A model generated the notes under the pieces. The model did not search any database, was not told the origin of the DNA, and saw only the letters and a list, made by a program, of their open reading frames with translations. A stretch of 53,479 bases of DNA from positions 1-53,479 of the forward strand of contig JBAXGW010000028.1 in assembly GCA_037139195.1 (NCBI GenBank), written 5' to 3'. Position numbers and translations under genes: made by a program. This document shows, piece by piece, positions 1 through 7,752 of this stretch. Numbering within the stretch: the stretch's first letter is position 1; the number at the start of each line of letters is the position of its first letter. The DNA is from JBAXGW01 sp037139195 (GTDB taxonomy: Bacteria; Bacteroidota; Bacteroidia; Bacteroidales; JAHJDW01).

Positions 1-24
1 TTCATTTTTTTACATTTTATTAAA

Positions 25-47
25 ACTATGGATTTTCAATCCATAGT
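25..47. other. Perfect 10-bp hairpin with 3-nt loop
   Basis: ACTATGGATT pairs perfectly with AATCCATAGT around a TTC loop. On the plus strand no T tract follows. On the minus strand the stem is followed by TTTTAATAAAATG, a weak T-rich tail. It could be a terminator for a gene left of the window or an mRNA processing hairpin. Confidence 0.45.
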
Positions 48-214
48 GGTTTATTCAAACTCATTATTCCCCCAATAGAAGATTAGTTTGCTTTTTTTAT
101 GATGAGTAGAATTGATATGTTAAACAAATGAAAGTCAGTAGAAAAAAATGTTTTATACTCCCAAAACTATTTTTTTGTTTTTTTATTTATTTAACAAATA
201 CAAAACTAAAAGCC

Positions 215-1036
215 ATGAAAAATAAAGTAAATATTTATAATGAAGAATGGTGCGAATTGATTTTTGAAAACAAAAATCATGATTATGGAGCTTATCAATT
301 AAGGTTAGGCTCAAACAAACGACACCTAGTAGCATTTATTGTTGCTGTATCAATTCTCTTATTATTAATTGGTTCGCCATATATTTTCGCAAGTGTATTG
401 CCCGATGATAAGGGTGATGATTTTGGTATTGTGGAAATGACAGATATTGAATTTGAGCCAGAAACAAACAATGCAGATGAAGCTGTTAAAGAGGTAGTAG
501 TTCCTGAAGCTAATTTGGCTTCTGCAATTGCTTACACTACGCCAGAGATTGTTCCTGATGAAGTATTTGATGAAACTAAAGAGATGAAGCCACAAGAACA
601 AATAAACGATTTTGATGGTATGATTTCATCAATTGATTTTATTAGTAAAGATAATGGCGGTGATATTGATCCTGCAATATTAAATGTGCGAAAAGAAATC
701 ACCGACACAAAGGAAGTTGATGAAACGGTTTTGTATGCAGATCAAATGCCCATGTATGAAGGAGGGCTTGAAGAAATGTATGCTTTTATTGCTGAAAACA
801 TAAAATATCCTGTTTTAGCTAGAGAAGAAAATATTTCAGGTACCGTTCATCTTAGTTTTATTGTTAGGAAAAATGGGAAAATTACAGACATAAAAATTCT
901 AAGACCAATTGGTGGAGGTTGTGAAGAAGAGGCTGTAAGAGTTATTGAAAAAATGCCCAATTGGAGACCTGGAAGAACAAACGGAACACCTATTTCTGTT
1001 CAATTTACAATTCCAATTAAATTTACGCTTGAGTAA
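215..1036 (+). CDS. tonB: Energy transducer TonB (copy 1)
   Basis: TonB-family energy transducer of 273 aa. An upstream in-frame ATG at 128 would add 29 residues, but the paralogue at 7753 begins exactly where the ATG at 215 begins, so I chose 215. Both copies share a short cytoplasmic N-terminus with a WCE..FE.KN..YGAY.LR pattern, then one membrane segment at about residues 38-60, an acidic periplasmic linker, and a TonB C-terminal domain over roughly the last 85 residues, including the KILRPIGGGCEEEAVRVIE stretch. TonB carries proton-motive energy from ExbB/ExbD to outer-membrane transporters. This copy has no exbBD beside it and is followed 63 nt later by a PstS-like lipoprotein, so it probably uses the ExbBD encoded at 5.7-7.7 kb. 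Confidence 0.9.
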   Translation: MKNKVNIYNEEWCELIFENKNHDYGAYQLRLGSNKRHLVAFIVAVSILLLLIGSPYIFASVLPDDKGDDFGIVEMTDIEFEPETNNADEAVKEVVVPEANLASAIAYTTPEIVPDEVFDETKEMKPQEQINDFDGMISSIDFISKDNGGDIDPAILNVRKEITDTKEVDETVLYADQMPMYEGGLEEMYAFIAENIKYPVLAREENISGTVHLSFIVRKNGKITDIKILRPIGGGCEEEAVRVIEKMPNWRPGRTNGTPISVQFTIPIKFTLE

Positions 1037-1099
1037 CAATTAAAATACTATTGACTTTCATTTGTTATTATTTTAATAATTTTTTAATCTGCCAAAGCC

Positions 1100-2038
1100 A
1101 TGAAAACACTAAAAAATATAATTATTTTGTTTCTGTTCTCTCTATTATTCTTTAATTGTAATAATAGGAATGTTGCTGTGTTAGATACACCAACTTCTGG
1201 GAATACAAAAATAGGTGTTGATGAAACTTTACTGCCTGTGATAAAATCAGAAATAGATGTGTTCGAAGCTACTTACGATAAAGCTAAAATTCATTCAACA
1301 TATTGTTCCGAACGTGATTTGTTTAATTTGTTTTTTCAAGATAGCGTTAAAATGATTGTAGCTTCCAGAGAGCTTAATAAACGAGAAAAGGCATACCTTA
1401 AAAGTGTCAAACAATATCCAAACCTTACTTTAATTGCTATAGATGCTATTGCAATAATTGTCAATAAGCAAAATAACGATTCATTGATAAGTGTAAATAC
1501 ATTGAAAAATATTGTTTCAGGAGAAATAGTAAGTTGGAAAAAAATAAATAAAGAATCTAATTTAGATAAAATAAAATTAGTTTTCGATAACCCTTCATCC
1601 AGTACTGTGCGATATATTTTCGATTCGGTTTGTATGAAACAATTATTTTCCAAAAAACATATTGCACTAAAATGCAATTCAGATGTGATAAAATATGTGT
1701 CAAATAACCCTAATGCAATTGGAATTATTGGACTTAGCTGGATAAGTGATAAAGAAGATACAGTTACTCAATCAAACTTGAAAAAAGTTAGATTAGTATC
1801 CGTAAGTGAGCAGAAAGTTGCTACTTGTCTTAATAGTTATAAGCCTTATCAATCTTGTATTTCTAATAACGATTACCCATTGTGTAGAAATATATACATT
1901 ATAAATAAAGAGCCTAGATTAGGACTTGCATCAGGATTAACAACTTTTATTGCAGGAGAAAAAGGACAGAAAATTATTTTAAAATCAGGAATTGTTCCCT
2001 CAAAGGCAATAGTTAGAATGGTTCAAATAAATGATTAA
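1100..2038 (+). CDS. PstS-like substrate-binding lipoprotein (copy 1)
   Basis: 312-aa member of the PstS-like periplasmic phosphate-binding fold. The N-terminus is a lipoprotein signal ending LFFNC, so it is probably membrane-anchored at Cys20. The body shows features of the family, including GVDETLLPVIKSE near the start, a VDAIAIIVN-like strand (here IDAIAIIVNKQNND), VSWKKIN and a C-terminal GQKIILKSGIVPS. No PstCAB permease or ATPase genes are nearby, so import through an ABC transporter is not supported by context. A paralogue lies at 8823-9764, also downstream of a tonB. Its role with TonB is unknown; ligand binding is inferred from fold only. Confidence 0.8.
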   Translation: MKTLKNIIILFLFSLLFFNCNNRNVAVLDTPTSGNTKIGVDETLLPVIKSEIDVFEATYDKAKIHSTYCSERDLFNLFFQDSVKMIVASRELNKREKAYLKSVKQYPNLTLIAIDAIAIIVNKQNNDSLISVNTLKNIVSGEIVSWKKINKESNLDKIKLVFDNPSSSTVRYIFDSVCMKQLFSKKHIALKCNSDVIKYVSNNPNAIGIIGLSWISDKEDTVTQSNLKKVRLVSVSEQKVATCLNSYKPYQSCISNNDYPLCRNIYIINKEPRLGLASGLTTFIAGEKGQKIILKSGIVPSKAIVRMVQIND

Positions 2039-2095
2039 TCTGAAAATGTAAAATATGAAAAAACACCTCAAACGCCGTTAGGTCATCCGTCAGGC

Positions 2096-2172
2096 TTCTA
2101 AATTCTGAATTCTGAATTCTGACTTCTGTATTCTGTATTCTTGCTTCTGTATTCTTGCTTCTGTATTCTTGC
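2096..2172. repeat. Heptanucleotide tandem repeat (11 units)
   Basis: Eleven contiguous 7-mers starting TTCT: TTCTAAA, TTCTGAA twice, TTCTGAC, TTCTGTA twice, then alternating TTCTTGC and TTCTGTA. They lie between convergent genes. A reading frame through them on the minus strand is a by-product of the repeat and not a gene. Confidence 0.9.
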
Positions 2173-2178
2173 TTCCTT

Positions 2179-2697
2179 CTAAAAAACAATCCCAAAAACT
2201 TTAACCAGAAACTGAATAGCTATAATAATACAAATGGCAAATTTTAGAATAGTTCCAACAAGAAAACCTAAAAACGAACCCATTGCTGCTTTAAAAGCTT
2301 TCTCGGAGCTTTGTCCATAAATCTTTTCGCCAATAAATGCACCAGCAAATGGTCCAGCAATAATTCCAATTAAACCAAATGGTCCAAGTGTAATTCCTAG
2401 AAATGGTAAAACAATAACCGATACAATTAATCCAATTGTGCTTCCCCAAGTTCCAAACTTTGTTCCGCCCATTTTTTTTGTGCCCCAAATAGGTATAAAA
2501 TAATCGGCAATTGTAATAAATAATACAATAATTAACCAAATAACTAAAAATGAAGTCGTAAAAGGTTTATAGCTTGTTAATTGTAGCAGAATTAGCGCAA
2601 TATAACTTATTGGGGGACCAGGAATTACAGGTGCTACGCAGCCAATTATTCCTCCTATTAATAATACAATTCCGATAATGATTAAAAGTATGTCCAT
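2179..2697 (-). CDS. DUF456 family membrane protein
   Basis: 172-aa protein made almost entirely of hydrophobic segments. The N-terminus has the GCVAPVIPGPP motif, the middle has a WGTKKMGGTKFGTWGSTIG stretch, and then glycine-rich helices follow (GPFGLIGIIAGPFAGAFIGE), a pattern typical of the DUF456 family. The length fits that family (about 160-170 aa). It sits in the inner membrane and its function is unknown. It is monocistronic on the minus strand between repeat-rich spacers, and its stop codon lies just beyond the heptamer repeat. Confidence 0.85.
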   Translation of the reverse strand: MDILLIIIGIVLLIGGIIGCVAPVIPGPPISYIALILLQLTSYKPFTTSFLVIWLIIVLFITIADYFIPIWGTKKMGGTKFGTWGSTIGLIVSVIVLPFLGITLGPFGLIGIIAGPFAGAFIGEKIYGQSSEKAFKAAMGSFLGFLVGTILKFAICIIIAIQFLVKVFGIVF

Positions 2698-3053
2698 AAA
2701 TTTGTAATTTTGCAGCTAAGATAATTAGAAAGTTTAAAAGTTTAAAAAGTATTTAGAGTTGAAAATTCTGAACAGAGGCTGAGCGGAGTCGAAGCCAAAG
2801 TTAGTGAAGTGTTTAAAGTGTCTAAAGTACTTAAAGTATATATAGTTTTGAGTCCGCGGAGTATTTAGAGTTGAATGTTCTGAACGGTGGCTGAGCGGCG
2901 GTTGCTGAGCGGAGTCGAAGCAAGCCGAAGCCAAAGTTTATAAAGCATATTAGTGTGACCGCAGACTGAGCGGTGGTTGCTGAGCGAAGCCGAAGTAAGT
3001 CGAAGTCTATCAAAATAGCCTGCGGATTTAAGAAAGTAATAAATATACCCACA
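2698..3053. repeat. Intergenic patch of interspersed CTGAGCGGAGTCGAAG repeats
   Basis: This 356-nt spacer has no convincing gene. It holds full copies of CTGAGCGGAGTCGAAG at 2779-2794 and 2905-2920, a variant (CTGAGCGAAGCCGAAG) at 2980-2995, and CTGAGCGG half copies at 2891-2898 and 2966-2973. The first two full copies each sit in a longer direct repeat that begins GTATTTAGAGTTGAA and ends GAAGCCAAAG. AAAGTTTAAA/TTTAAAGTG-like low-complexity tracts lie between. The element is notably richer in G and C than its surroundings. The same unit recurs at 28667-28724. Confidence 0.85.
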
Positions 3054-3917
3054 ATGAGAATACAGAGCAATCATATTTATTCAATTATTAGTTTTTTTCA
3101 TTCCGAATTGGATGAGAAATATGGCAAAAACGAAGTTGATTCATTTATTCGTTTAGCTTTTGAATCAATAATTCATTTTTCGCCTATTCAGTTATCGATG
3201 AATAAAAACGAAACCGTTTCGGAATCGGTTTTATTGAAGTTTAACAATGTAGTGAAGCAACTACGTCAAAATAAACCAATACAATATATATTAGGAGAAG
3301 CATACTTTTATGATATGTTATTTTTTGTTGACGAAAATGTTTTAATACCTCGCCCCGAAACAGAAGAATTGGTTAAATGGATTGTAGAAGATAATAAGGC
3401 AAATAACAATATTAAAATATTAGATATTGGAACTGGCAGCGGAGCAATAGCTATTTCATTGAAAAAAAATATTGAAAAATCAATTGTTTTTGCATGCGAT
3501 ATTTCGGAAAAAGCACTTGATGTGGCACGTGAAAACGCTAAACGCAATGATTTATTGATTGAATTTGATAGGTGTGATATTTTAAATTCATCAATGGTCT
3601 CAAAGCATAAATATGATATTATAGTTAGCAACCCGCCTTATGTAATGAATAAAGAGAAAGTGCTAATGGCTGATAATGTTCTTAAATATGAGCCAGAATT
3701 GGCTTTGTTTGTTGAAGATTCAGACCCATTATTGTTTTATCGCGAAATATTGAAAAAGGGGAGAAGCAGCCTTAATAATGGAGGCTATGTTTATTTCGAA
3801 ATTAATGAATTGCTAGGACAAGAAATGATAGCACTTTGCAAAAGTGAAGCCTATACTGAAATTGAATTAAGAAAAGATTTTGCAGGCAAGGATAGAATGC
3901 TTAGAGCAAGGTTTTAG
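3054..3917 (+). CDS. prmC: Peptide chain release factor N5-glutamine methyltransferase PrmC
   Basis: 287-aa HemK/PrmC-type methyltransferase that methylates the GGQ glutamine of release factors RF1 and RF2 using S-adenosylmethionine. An N-terminal helical domain precedes VLIPRPETEELV (about 96-107), the SAM-binding ILDIGTGSGAIAISL loop (about 122-136) and the catalytic NPPY motif (193-196). An ATG 81 nt upstream (2973) is in frame, but it falls in the repeat patch and adds lysine/serine-rich sequence unlike the family, so 3054 is preferred. The stop codon directly abuts the convergent gene at 3918. Confidence 0.95.
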   Translation: MRIQSNHIYSIISFFHSELDEKYGKNEVDSFIRLAFESIIHFSPIQLSMNKNETVSESVLLKFNNVVKQLRQNKPIQYILGEAYFYDMLFFVDENVLIPRPETEELVKWIVEDNKANNNIKILDIGTGSGAIAISLKKNIEKSIVFACDISEKALDVARENAKRNDLLIEFDRCDILNSSMVSKHKYDIIVSNPPYVMNKEKVLMADNVLKYEPELALFVEDSDPLLFYREILKKGRSSLNNGGYVYFEINELLGQEMIALCKSEAYTEIELRKDFAGKDRMLRARF

Positions 3918-4769
3918 TTATACAAAAATTATTCTCAATTGCAACATTCCGTTCATAGCATATTTTGGATAATCGCCCAAATGTATTTTTGATATATATA
4001 ATGTAGGACCAATGTCGAATAAAAAATTAGAATTAAATTCGATATGGTACCCAGCTGAAACCAATCCGCCAATTCCTAGTCCGCCTTCTTTAATATTATA
4101 CATTTGATTATATGGGCTCATAATGCTATATTCCAAAGTTTCAATTTTAATATTCGATTCTTTAGCTGTAACTTCTGATAAATTTGCAGCTACTTCGAAA
4201 TAGGGATATATTTTTTTATCAGTTTTCATCATCAGACTAAATCCTAGGTCTATGTTTATTCGTTCCTCGCTGCCCGAAATATTTGCGGTATAAATGTAAG
4301 GTTCAGTAAACCCATTGTTGTATTTGTCGAGGTAAATGGTAAAAAAATCGCTTGTTTTAATTTTTGAATAATTAAATTGCCCGAATATCCCAAAGGTTTC
4401 ATCTACTTGATAGCGTGCGAAAACACCAAAGGTCATAGCTGGTTGGTATTTCATGCCTGTAGCATATTCACCCATTTTGTAATTGTAGCCACCCAAAGCA
4501 TCTCTAATCTGTTTTTGATTAAAAGGATTATTAATAACTCTTTCTAATAAAGTACTATCTAGATTGTATGCGTTATTATCAACTCTGGCACCGTTGTAGT
4601 AGTTTGCCGTATTTTTATTAGCAAAGTACATTCCCATATTTCCACCAAATTGCCAGCCTGAATAATCTGTTTTTTCTTCTTCGCTATTAGGTTTCAGTGT
4701 GGTGTTTTTGTTTTGTGAAAACAAACTTATTGAGATTAAGGATAGTATGATGATAAAAAAAGCTTTCAT
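3918..4769 (-). CDS. Predicted outer-membrane beta-barrel protein
   Basis: 283-aa protein with a signal peptide (MKAFFIIILSLISISLFSQ). The mature part has alternating hydrophobic and polar stretches rich in Tyr, Gly and Asn, such as WQFGGNMGMYFANK and GLGIGGLVSAGYHIEF, and ends in short strands with a terminal aromatic-hydrophobic LQLRIIFV. This is what outer-membrane porin-like barrels of Bacteroidota look like. I do not recognise a specific family. It is transcribed alone, convergent with prmC with no spacer. A TAACTTTG -7-like element lies upstream on the minus strand (4790-4797). Confidence 0.65.
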   Translation of the reverse strand: MKAFFIIILSLISISLFSQNKNTTLKPNSEEEKTDYSGWQFGGNMGMYFANKNTANYYNGARVDNNAYNLDSTLLERVINNPFNQKQIRDALGGYNYKMGEYATGMKYQPAMTFGVFARYQVDETFGIFGQFNYSKIKTSDFFTIYLDKYNNGFTEPYIYTANISGSEERINIDLGFSLMMKTDKKIYPYFEVAANLSEVTAKESNIKIETLEYSIMSPYNQMYNIKEGGLGIGGLVSAGYHIEFNSNFLFDIGPTLYISKIHLGDYPKYAMNGMLQLRIIFV

Positions 4770-4832
4770 TATTTTTGTATTTTTTTTATCAAAGTTAGAA
4801 TTTTTTTTAATTCGTGTTATAAAAAATGTTTC

Positions 4833-4840
4833 TATATTTG
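4833..4840 (+). promoter_or_regulatory. TATATTTG -7-like element before small membrane gene
   Basis: TATATTTG matches the Bacteroidota -7 consensus TAnnTTTG and lies 39 nt before the ATG at 4880. No TTTG is found at the expected -33 position, so this is a partial promoter match. Confidence 0.4.
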
Positions 4841-4879
4841 TAAAAATGAGCTTTTGTTAAAATTATCTGAGCTATTTAT

Positions 4880-5080
4880 ATGGAAATACGTTTGAAAATT
4901 TTAGAGTTATTATTAGTAATTCATGGTCTTTTAGCCGCAGGAGTAATTGTTGGCTTGGTTATAGCAGAGCAATTGTCTGTAAAAATGGGAGCGATGTACT
5001 TTGTTTTCATTATTTTGCCTACTTTGACTATCATTGTAAGAAAGCGGTTTAAAGTAGTGAAAAGTGATAAGATAGATTAA
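4880..5080 (+). CDS. Small two-helix membrane protein, unknown
   Basis: 66-aa hypothetical protein. It has two hydrophobic segments (about residues 8-27 and 36-52) separated by a short polar turn, and a lysine-rich C-terminus (VRKRFKVVKSDKID) expected in the cytoplasm. I recognise no family. A -7-like element 39 nt upstream and plausible membrane topology support it being real. It is flanked by non-coding DNA and shows no operon partner. Confidence 0.5.
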   Translation: MEIRLKILELLLVIHGLLAAGVIVGLVIAEQLSVKMGAMYFVFIILPTLTIIVRKRFKVVKSDKID

Positions 5081-5128
5081 TTTCGGTAATATTTTAGTTT
5101 TTTTTGACTTATTATTCTGTTTATAATT

Positions 5129-5221
5129 TACCGTTAACTGGATGAAATATACCGTTAGCTGATTAATCGCTCCCAAATTCTTTTTGTTTGTGTTTATGTT
5201 AAATAAATATATTTATATTTG
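5129..5221 (+). promoter_or_regulatory. Candidate LytTR-type operator/promoter A (distal exbB promoter)
   Basis: TACCGTTAACTG (5129-5140) and TACCGTTAGCTG (5150-5161) are direct repeats exactly 21 nt apart. The -7 match TATATTTG (5214-5221) starts 64 nt after the second repeat starts. No TTTG lies at the 19-nt -33 position. The same layout occurs at 39716-39808 and 48429-48520. Direct repeats of about 9 bp with 12-bp spacing and a GTT core are the known pattern for LytTR-domain response regulators; assignment to that family is inference. Confidence 0.6.
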
Positions 5222-5405
5222 CTTATACAATAATTATTGGAGCTTTTAGTTAATGAGATTGTGCATTATTAAATTTTATTTATTCTTGTAAATTTAATCA
5301 AATACGTATTTTTTTAATAATAAGTTTGAGTTTGTAAATGAGCATTTTAATATAGACAAATATTAATGTTTAATAACTTTTTTAGAATTAACAAAAAAAA
5401 ATATA

Positions 5406-5436
5406 TTTGACAAATTAATAATATTAATTACATTTG
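5406..5436 (+). promoter_or_regulatory. Canonical Bacteroidota promoter for the exbB operon
   Basis: TTTG at 5406-5409, a 19-nt spacer, then TACATTTG at 5429-5436, a full match to the TTTG/TAnnTTTG consensus of the Bacteroidota primary sigma factor. An A-rich tract lies just upstream. It is nearly the same as the hdrC promoter at 11604-11634. Confidence 0.8.
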
Positions 5437-5668
5437 CAGGATTAATAAAGCGTCTAAAGAATCCAATTGTTGATATAAATGATTGTATTCGTGAAAGTTA
5501 AATGGAATATCGTTTTAATATTTTTTTTAAATAAATTGAGCTTTACATTAATAAATAAAACAAACAAACTAATAAAATAATTAACTTAATTATCAAAATT
5601 CTTGTATTAATTAATTGCAATTCAAGTAAATAATTGAAATCATTAACCAAATAAAAGAAAACAAATTT

Positions 5669-6478
5669 ATGGAAAACAAAAATCAAAAATCAAAGGGCTT
5701 AGGCTCAATTTTTTCAGCAATCGTAATACCTGCTGCATTAATCGTATCATTCATTATTTATTACAAAGTATTAGGTAATGGTTCGCATTTTCAAGGTGGA
5801 AATCCTGAAAACAACCCACTTCCTGGTGATTATTTTGGTGTAGTATATAAAGGAGGTTTTATTGTGCCTGTTTTAATGTCATTATTGCTTATTGTTATCA
5901 CTTTTTCTATAGAACGTTTTTTTACTATTTCTAAAGCTAAAGGAAAAGGTTCGGCTGTTGCATTTGTTAGAAACATTCGTGCTTTATTACAAACAAATAA
6001 TATTAATGAAGCTATGGCTGAATGTGAAAAACAAAAAGGTTCTATCGGAAACGTTGTTAATTCAGTGCTTATTAAATACAAACAAGTTGAAACTGAAACA
6101 GAAATGTCGAAAGACCAAAAATTAGTTGCTTTACAAAAAGAAGTTGAAGAATCAACTGCTTTAGAGTTACCAGCTTTAGAACAAAACTTAGGTGTTTTAG
6201 CTACTATTTCTTCTGTTGCAACTCTTATGGGTCTGTTAGGAACGGTATTAGGTATGATTCGTGCGTTCGCTGCGTTAGCAAATGCGGGTTCTCCTGACTC
6301 TGTTGCTCTTGCTAATGGTATTTCTGAAGCTCTTATCAATACAGCTTTAGGTATCGGTACAGCTGCTCTAGCTATTATCGCTTATAACTTCTTTACAACT
6401 CGCATCGATAAACTTACATACAGTATTGACGAAGCTGGTTTTACAATTGTACAATCTTATGGTGCTAACCACAAATAG
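5669..6478 (+). CDS. exbB: MotA/TolQ/ExbB proton channel family protein ExbB
   Basis: 269-aa ExbB-type proton channel subunit of the inner-membrane TonB energising complex. Hydrophobic segments are visible at about residues 10-33, 57-85, 175-205 and 218-240. The C-terminal pair carries the conserved channel region (LATISSVATLMGLLGTVLGM). An extra N-terminal helix before the usual three is common in Bacteroidota ExbB. It is the first gene of a tightly spaced operon (9 nt to exbD). Two candidate promoters lie upstream, one canonical and one with LytTR-like repeats. Confidence 0.95.
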   Translation: MENKNQKSKGLGSIFSAIVIPAALIVSFIIYYKVLGNGSHFQGGNPENNPLPGDYFGVVYKGGFIVPVLMSLLLIVITFSIERFFTISKAKGKGSAVAFVRNIRALLQTNNINEAMAECEKQKGSIGNVVNSVLIKYKQVETETEMSKDQKLVALQKEVEESTALELPALEQNLGVLATISSVATLMGLLGTVLGMIRAFAALANAGSPDSVALANGISEALINTALGIGTAALAIIAYNFFTTRIDKLTYSIDEAGFTIVQSYGANHK

Positions 6479-6487
6479 TAGAAAAAT

Positions 6488-7096
6488 ATGCCAAAAGTAA
6501 AAATTCCACGAAAGAATACAGCCATTGATATGGCTCCGATGTGTGACGTTGCTTTTTTGTTGCTTACATTCTTTATGCTTACATCTAATTTTACAAGTAA
6601 AGAGGCCGTTCAAGTTTCAACGCCATCTTCAATTTCTGAAATTAAAATACCTGAAGTGAATATCATGAATATTTTGGTAGACAAAGATGGTAAAGTGTTT
6701 TTCGGAATTGATGGACAAGAAAAGAGAAAAGCCTTATTAGAAGCAATTGCTACTGAATATAAGTTGACATTTACAAAAGAAGAATTACACACTTTCAGCA
6801 CAATAGCTTCATTTGGAGTTCCTACAAATGCATTGAAAACATATCTTGATCTCCCAGGAGAATTAAGAGATTCAAAGCAAAATGCGTTGGGGATACCAAG
6901 CGATTCAACAAATAATGAATTGAAAAGCTGGATAAAATTTGCTAGAAATGTTAATCCTGATTTGAAAATTGCTATAAAAGCTGATAAAGGAACAACCTAC
7001 CCTAAAATCAAAAGTGTAATGAATACACTTCAAGATTTACGCGAAAACAGATATAACTTAATTACTAATTTAGAAGAACCTCCTAAAGGATTATAA
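6488..7096 (+). CDS. exbD: Biopolymer transporter ExbD (first copy)
   Basis: 202-aa ExbD. A short basic cytoplasmic N-terminus (MPKVKIPRKN) precedes the single membrane helix DMAPMCDVAFLLLTFFML (about residues 16-33), whose aspartate is the family's proton-coupling residue. A periplasmic domain follows, longer than the roughly 140 aa of enterobacterial ExbD, with an insert after VDKDGKVFFGIDG. It is followed 1 nt later by a second exbD, an arrangement usual in Bacteroidota, where two ExbD types probably form the channel's central pair. Confidence 0.93.
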   Translation: MPKVKIPRKNTAIDMAPMCDVAFLLLTFFMLTSNFTSKEAVQVSTPSSISEIKIPEVNIMNILVDKDGKVFFGIDGQEKRKALLEAIATEYKLTFTKEELHTFSTIASFGVPTNALKTYLDLPGELRDSKQNALGIPSDSTNNELKSWIKFARNVNPDLKIAIKADKGTTYPKIKSVMNTLQDLRENRYNLITNLEEPPKGL

Positions 7097-7097
7097 T

Positions 7098-7739
7098 ATG
7101 TCAGAAATAAGCACCGAGAGTAAGGGTGGTAATAAGAAAGGTAAACCCAAGAAGAAGTCCACACGCGTCGATTTTACACCGATGGTTGACTTAGGTTTCT
7201 TGTTGATTACATTTTTCATGCTAACTACTACCCTGATTAAACCTCAAACAATGGAAATTAGTATGCCTAGTAAAGATAAAGTTCCTGAAGGGCAAGAAAC
7301 AAAGGTTAAAGCATCTTTATCCATTACCATTGTTCTAGGAAAAGATAATAAAGTTTTTTACTTTTTTGGGACTAGAGAAAATAATGTAAACCCCAAAGCT
7401 ATTCAAACTACTTATGCTGCCGATGGCATTCGTAAAGTATTATTGGAACGCAATATTTCTGTTATGAAAGAAGTAGCAGATTTAAAAGATCAAAAAGCAA
7501 AAAAACTAATAAGTGAAGATACCTTAAAAGCCAGAGTTTCAAGGTTGAAGAGTGGGAAAAATACACCTGTTGTTTTAATTAAATCATCAGATGAAGCCAC
7601 CTACAACGACTTGGTTGATATCCTTGACGAAATGCAAATTTGCAATATTGGTAAGTATGCTATTGTTGATATTACAAAATTTGATTTAGATGTAATTAAA
7701 GAATCGGGTTTTGAAAGACCGGTTGCTGGTAAACTATAA
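7098..7739 (+). CDS. exbD: Biopolymer transporter ExbD (second copy)
   Basis: 213-aa ExbD paralogue. A lysine-rich cytoplasmic N-terminus (about residues 9-23) leads to VDFTPMVDLGFLLITFFML with the conserved membrane aspartate, then a periplasmic domain with an internal lysine-rich helical stretch and VVLIKSSDEATYNDLVDILDEM near the C-terminus, the usual ExbD fold end. It differs clearly from the first copy, suggesting a heteromeric ExbD pair. It sits 13 nt before tonB. Confidence 0.93.
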   Translation: MSEISTESKGGNKKGKPKKKSTRVDFTPMVDLGFLLITFFMLTTTLIKPQTMEISMPSKDKVPEGQETKVKASLSITIVLGKDNKVFYFFGTRENNVNPKAIQTTYAADGIRKVLLERNISVMKEVADLKDQKAKKLISEDTLKARVSRLKSGKNTPVVLIKSSDEATYNDLVDILDEMQICNIGKYAIVDITKFDLDVIKESGFERPVAGKL

Positions 7740-7752
7740 AATAAACTAGATT

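Larger units (their letters stand above)
5081..5668. other. 588-nt non-coding leader region of the exbB operon
   Basis: Very AT-rich and without a convincing gene. It contains the 21-nt-spaced TACCGTTA repeats (5129-5160) with a downstream -7 element (5214-5221), and a canonical promoter at 5406-5436. From the proximal promoter the exbB mRNA would have a leader of about 225 nt, and from the distal one about 440 nt. No terminator-like hairpin is visible between the two promoters. Confidence 0.7.

Noticed and set aside
128..214. 29-residue N-terminal extension of TonB copy 1
   Set aside because: It is absent from the paralogue at 7753; the alignable protein begins at 215.
2013..2195. 60-aa minus-strand reading frame over the heptamer repeats
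   Set aside because: The translation is a repetitive EARIQNTEVRIQN-type string produced by the 7-nt repeat.
5830..6339. 169-aa minus-strand reading frame opposite exbB
   Set aside because: It is an antisense shadow of a strongly conserved gene, with no start context or domain.
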